Positions 4,933 through 6,232 of a stretch of DNA of 6,232 bases are shown here, one piece after another. A program made the translations under genes and the position numbers. This DNA is from JBAWXE01 sp037144255. GTDB taxonomy: Bacteria > Bacteroidota > Bacteroidia > Chitinophagales > Chitinophagaceae. Position 1 is the stretch's first letter. Every line of letters starts with the position of its first letter. The notes beneath the pieces were generated by a model. The model was given only the letters and a program-made list of their open reading frames with translations. It was not told the origin of the DNA and did no database searches. Location: NCBI GenBank assembly GCA_037144255.1, contig JBAWXE010000129.1:1-6232 (forward strand). The letters are read 5' to 3'.

Positions 4933-4959
4933 GATTGCGGGTCGGGGGGTCGCAATGAC
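4933..4959. repeat. REP-like palindrome, copy 2, degenerate
   Basis: GATTGCGGGTC (4933-4943) and CGCAATGAC (4951-4959) match the ends of the element at 4581-4605, but the middle is a G-run (4944-4949) that breaks the inner stem. It begins 38 bases beyond the stop codon of the leftward T9SS gene and is the only structure near that gene's end; with no T-run it would be a poor terminator. Confidence 0.55.
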
Positions 4960-4996
4960 GCGAGGGGTGTTGAGTAGGGCTATAGATATTGAAGCG

Positions 4997-6226
4997 CTAT
5001 CTACTAATAGTTATCTTGCCTATCTGTAAGATATTGTTTTGATCTGTGAGCTTGTAAAGGTATAAGCCATTAGGTAAGGCAGATGTATTCCATTGAATCT
5101 GCCCTGACTTATCAGGTAGTTGGAAAGTCTGTATTACCTGCCCCATGAGGTTAGTAACAGTAAGTATAAGGTTATTAGAAGCATAAGGTATAGCATAGCT
5201 GAATGTAACATTATCAGTAGCAGGATTAGGATATACTCTGGTATAGTTAGCACCATATACATTTGCCACTCCCTGTGGCCATACTATTACCTTTACGGTA
5301 TCATAGGTAGATACACCACAGAGTGTTTGTTTTACTACATAGCTGGTAGTACTGGTAGGTTTTACCCACATGCCCCCACCGCTATCTATGGGGGTACTAT
5401 TACCCAGTACATACCATGTGCAGGGCATGGCCTCATCATGCAGACCTATGTATGCACTATCCCCCAGGCCTATTATAGTATCATGCCCTGCGTAGGCTAT
5501 GGCATCGCTTGCTATTACGCTCACATCGTCTATCAAATAATAGGCATAGCCACAGCCACATAGACTGATATAAGGTACATAAGTGGTATGGGCTTTATCA
5601 TGAAAATTACCAATGGTAATGAACTTCTCTGTCCCATTTGCTGTAAAAGTACCTTCTATCTTTACCCAGTGCATGGTATCAAAAATAATGGTAGTGTTCT
5701 CTACTTGTGGTGTATAGGTGGTTTTAGGTGCTGCACATCCTACAGAGTCTGTATTATCTATACTGCCATTATCCAAATATGCTCCTATATTGGCAATGGC
5801 ATAGTCGGATGCTTCTTCCAACACTGTGTAAAAAGTAACACAATACTGTTTACCAGTTATCAATGAATGATACAATCTTCCTTGAAGATAATCTCTATAA
5901 TAATAATATGGAGGGGGGCTTATACTTTCATCATAGAACATTTGCATCTGCGCCATTCCATTACCTGTACGTGGGTATTGATAGAAAACACTATTTAAAG
6001 GTACAGTCATTATCCCAGTACCACAAATATTACAATATTCAGGTGAGCAAGTGGGATCTATAGCTATCGTGTCAATAGGTGACCAGTAATTAGCTAACTT
6101 AATTTGATCATTATGAGACGGACACTGCGTATGCTGTTCAAAACTAGAATTATGAACTAAATTCACCTGTGCCTGTGAGAATGCAGGTATGCATAGTAAA
6201 AGGTATAAGCTGATGAATAATTTCAT
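4997..6226 (-). CDS. Secreted multidomain protein with T9SS type A sorting domain
   Basis: This 409-residue protein has a signal peptide (MKLF, core ISLYLLLCIPAF, likely cleavage after SQA at about residue 19). The mature N-terminus NLVHNSSFE (22-30) and the later YYLIDDVSV (229-237) match the first and last strands of a jelly-roll, galactose-binding-like domain common in Bacteroidetes surface proteins (family pattern N.V.N.SFE ... IDDV). This domain holds several cysteines (35, 60, 65, 68, 129, 164, 223, 225). A second domain, about 244-315, has the AGHDTIIGLGDSAYIG start and TSYVVKQ...YDTVKVIV end of an Ig/PKD-like repeat, with Cys269 and Cys303 as a possible pair. The last 78 residues are the T9SS sorting domain: YPNP (332-335), TNLMGQVIQ (358-366), LPNGLYLYKL (384-393) and the final GKITISR. 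It is predicted to be exported through T9SS to the cell surface or medium. Only six bases upstream of the start are in the window, so promoter and operon context are unseen. Binding of glycans is a possible but unproven role. Confidence 0.92.
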   Translation of the reverse strand: MKLFISLYLLLCIPAFSQAQVNLVHNSSFEQHTQCPSHNDQIKLANYWSPIDTIAIDPTCSPEYCNICGTGIMTVPLNSVFYQYPRTGNGMAQMQMFYDESISPPPYYYYRDYLQGRLYHSLITGKQYCVTFYTVLEEASDYAIANIGAYLDNGSIDNTDSVGCAAPKTTYTPQVENTTIIFDTMHWVKIEGTFTANGTEKFITIGNFHDKAHTTYVPYISLCGCGYAYYLIDDVSVIASDAIAYAGHDTIIGLGDSAYIGLHDEAMPCTWYVLGNSTPIDSGGGMWVKPTSTTSYVVKQTLCGVSTYDTVKVIVWPQGVANVYGANYTRVYPNPATDNVTFSYAIPYASNNLILTVTNLMGQVIQTFQLPDKSGQIQWNTSALPNGLYLYKLTDQNNILQIGKITISR

Positions 6227-6232
6227 AAGTGT

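Larger units (their letters stand above)
4020..4996. other. Gene-free, repeat-rich spacer of about 1 kb
   Basis: No convincing coding frame, tRNA or rRNA is seen on either strand. The left third (about 4092-4420) is a hairpin-rich block with inverted repeats at 4130-4163 and 4366-4397 and a long-range inverted repeat AAAACTTTCA (4208-4217) with TGAAAGTTTT (4292-4301). It is bracketed by diverged direct repeats (4035-4091 and 4421-4531). The middle holds palindromes at 4466-4482 and 4581-4605 and the 11-bp tandem array at 4614-4679. Further right are a small inverted repeat GACACA (4687-4692) with TGTGTC (4708-4713), a near-palindromic stretch with arms 4725-4730 and 4745-4750 (one mismatch) around TACACTAAGGCTT, and a second GATTGCGGGTC element at 4933-4959. 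Nothing is recognised at 4760-4930. The repeat content suggests repeated insertion of small non-coding elements between two terminated transcription units. Confidence 0.7.

Noticed and set aside
4020..4996. A CRISPR array, suggested by regular repeats.
   Set aside because: The only regular array has 11-base units with 4-base spacers, far too short for CRISPR, and no cas-like gene is present.
5120..6063. Plus-strand frames opposite the right-hand T9SS gene.
   Set aside because: The minus-strand frame has a signal peptide, recognisable domains and a sorting domain over its full length. The opposite frames are Tyr/Ile/Cys-rich shadows.

Overview
The window reads as chromosomal DNA of a Bacteroidetes (Bacteroidota) bacterium, most likely near the Chitinophagaceae/Sphingobacteriia. 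Four things point there: two secreted proteins ending in type IX secretion (T9SS) type A sorting domains, a split YeeE/YedE transporter pair of the Bacteroidetes layout, at least one promoter matching the TTG / TAnnTTTG pattern of that phylum, and moderately AT-rich DNA with mostly weak Shine-Dalgarno signals. The genus cannot be fixed from the sequence alone.

Layout. Positions 1-365 hold the 3' end of a small secreted beta-rich protein. Positions 527-1284 hold two tandem paralogous genes for very basic, helical 93-residue proteins of a family I do not recognise; each is closed by its own strong intrinsic terminator and the second has its own promoter. A 17-bp perfect palindrome (1354-1392) then separates them from a convergent T9SS-exported protein gene (1415-2587, minus). 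A 283-bp divergent spacer leads to a two-gene operon (2871-3959) encoding the two halves of a YeeE/YedE-type sulfur transporter, closed by an intrinsic terminator. About 1 kb without genes follows (4020-4996), and a second T9SS cargo gene fills the right end (4997-6226, minus).

Points of most interest. (1) The YeeE/YedE pair keeps the fold motifs of the family, but the cysteine of the GCTSGH-type motif is an aspartate (GGDNSGH) in the first half and that of the ACPGP-type motif is a glycine (GGGPAA) in the second; the second half has no cysteine at all. If the family model is right, this pair cannot use the usual cysteine relay for thiosulfate and may carry something else. (2) The 1-kb gene-free stretch contains six tandem 11-bp units, a conserved TTACCGA heptamer plus a variable 4-nt spacer, the 7+4 geometry of OmpR/PhoB-type operators. 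(3) The same stretch carries several palindromic elements, including a pair of GATTGCGGGTC...GCAATGAC elements and a roughly 330-bp hairpin-rich block bracketed by diverged direct repeats. (4) The paralogous 93-residue pair may be an undescribed small-protein family.

The genes do not form one obvious pathway. The window looks like independent transcription units (surface proteins, a transporter, small basic proteins) separated by terminators and repeat-rich spacers.
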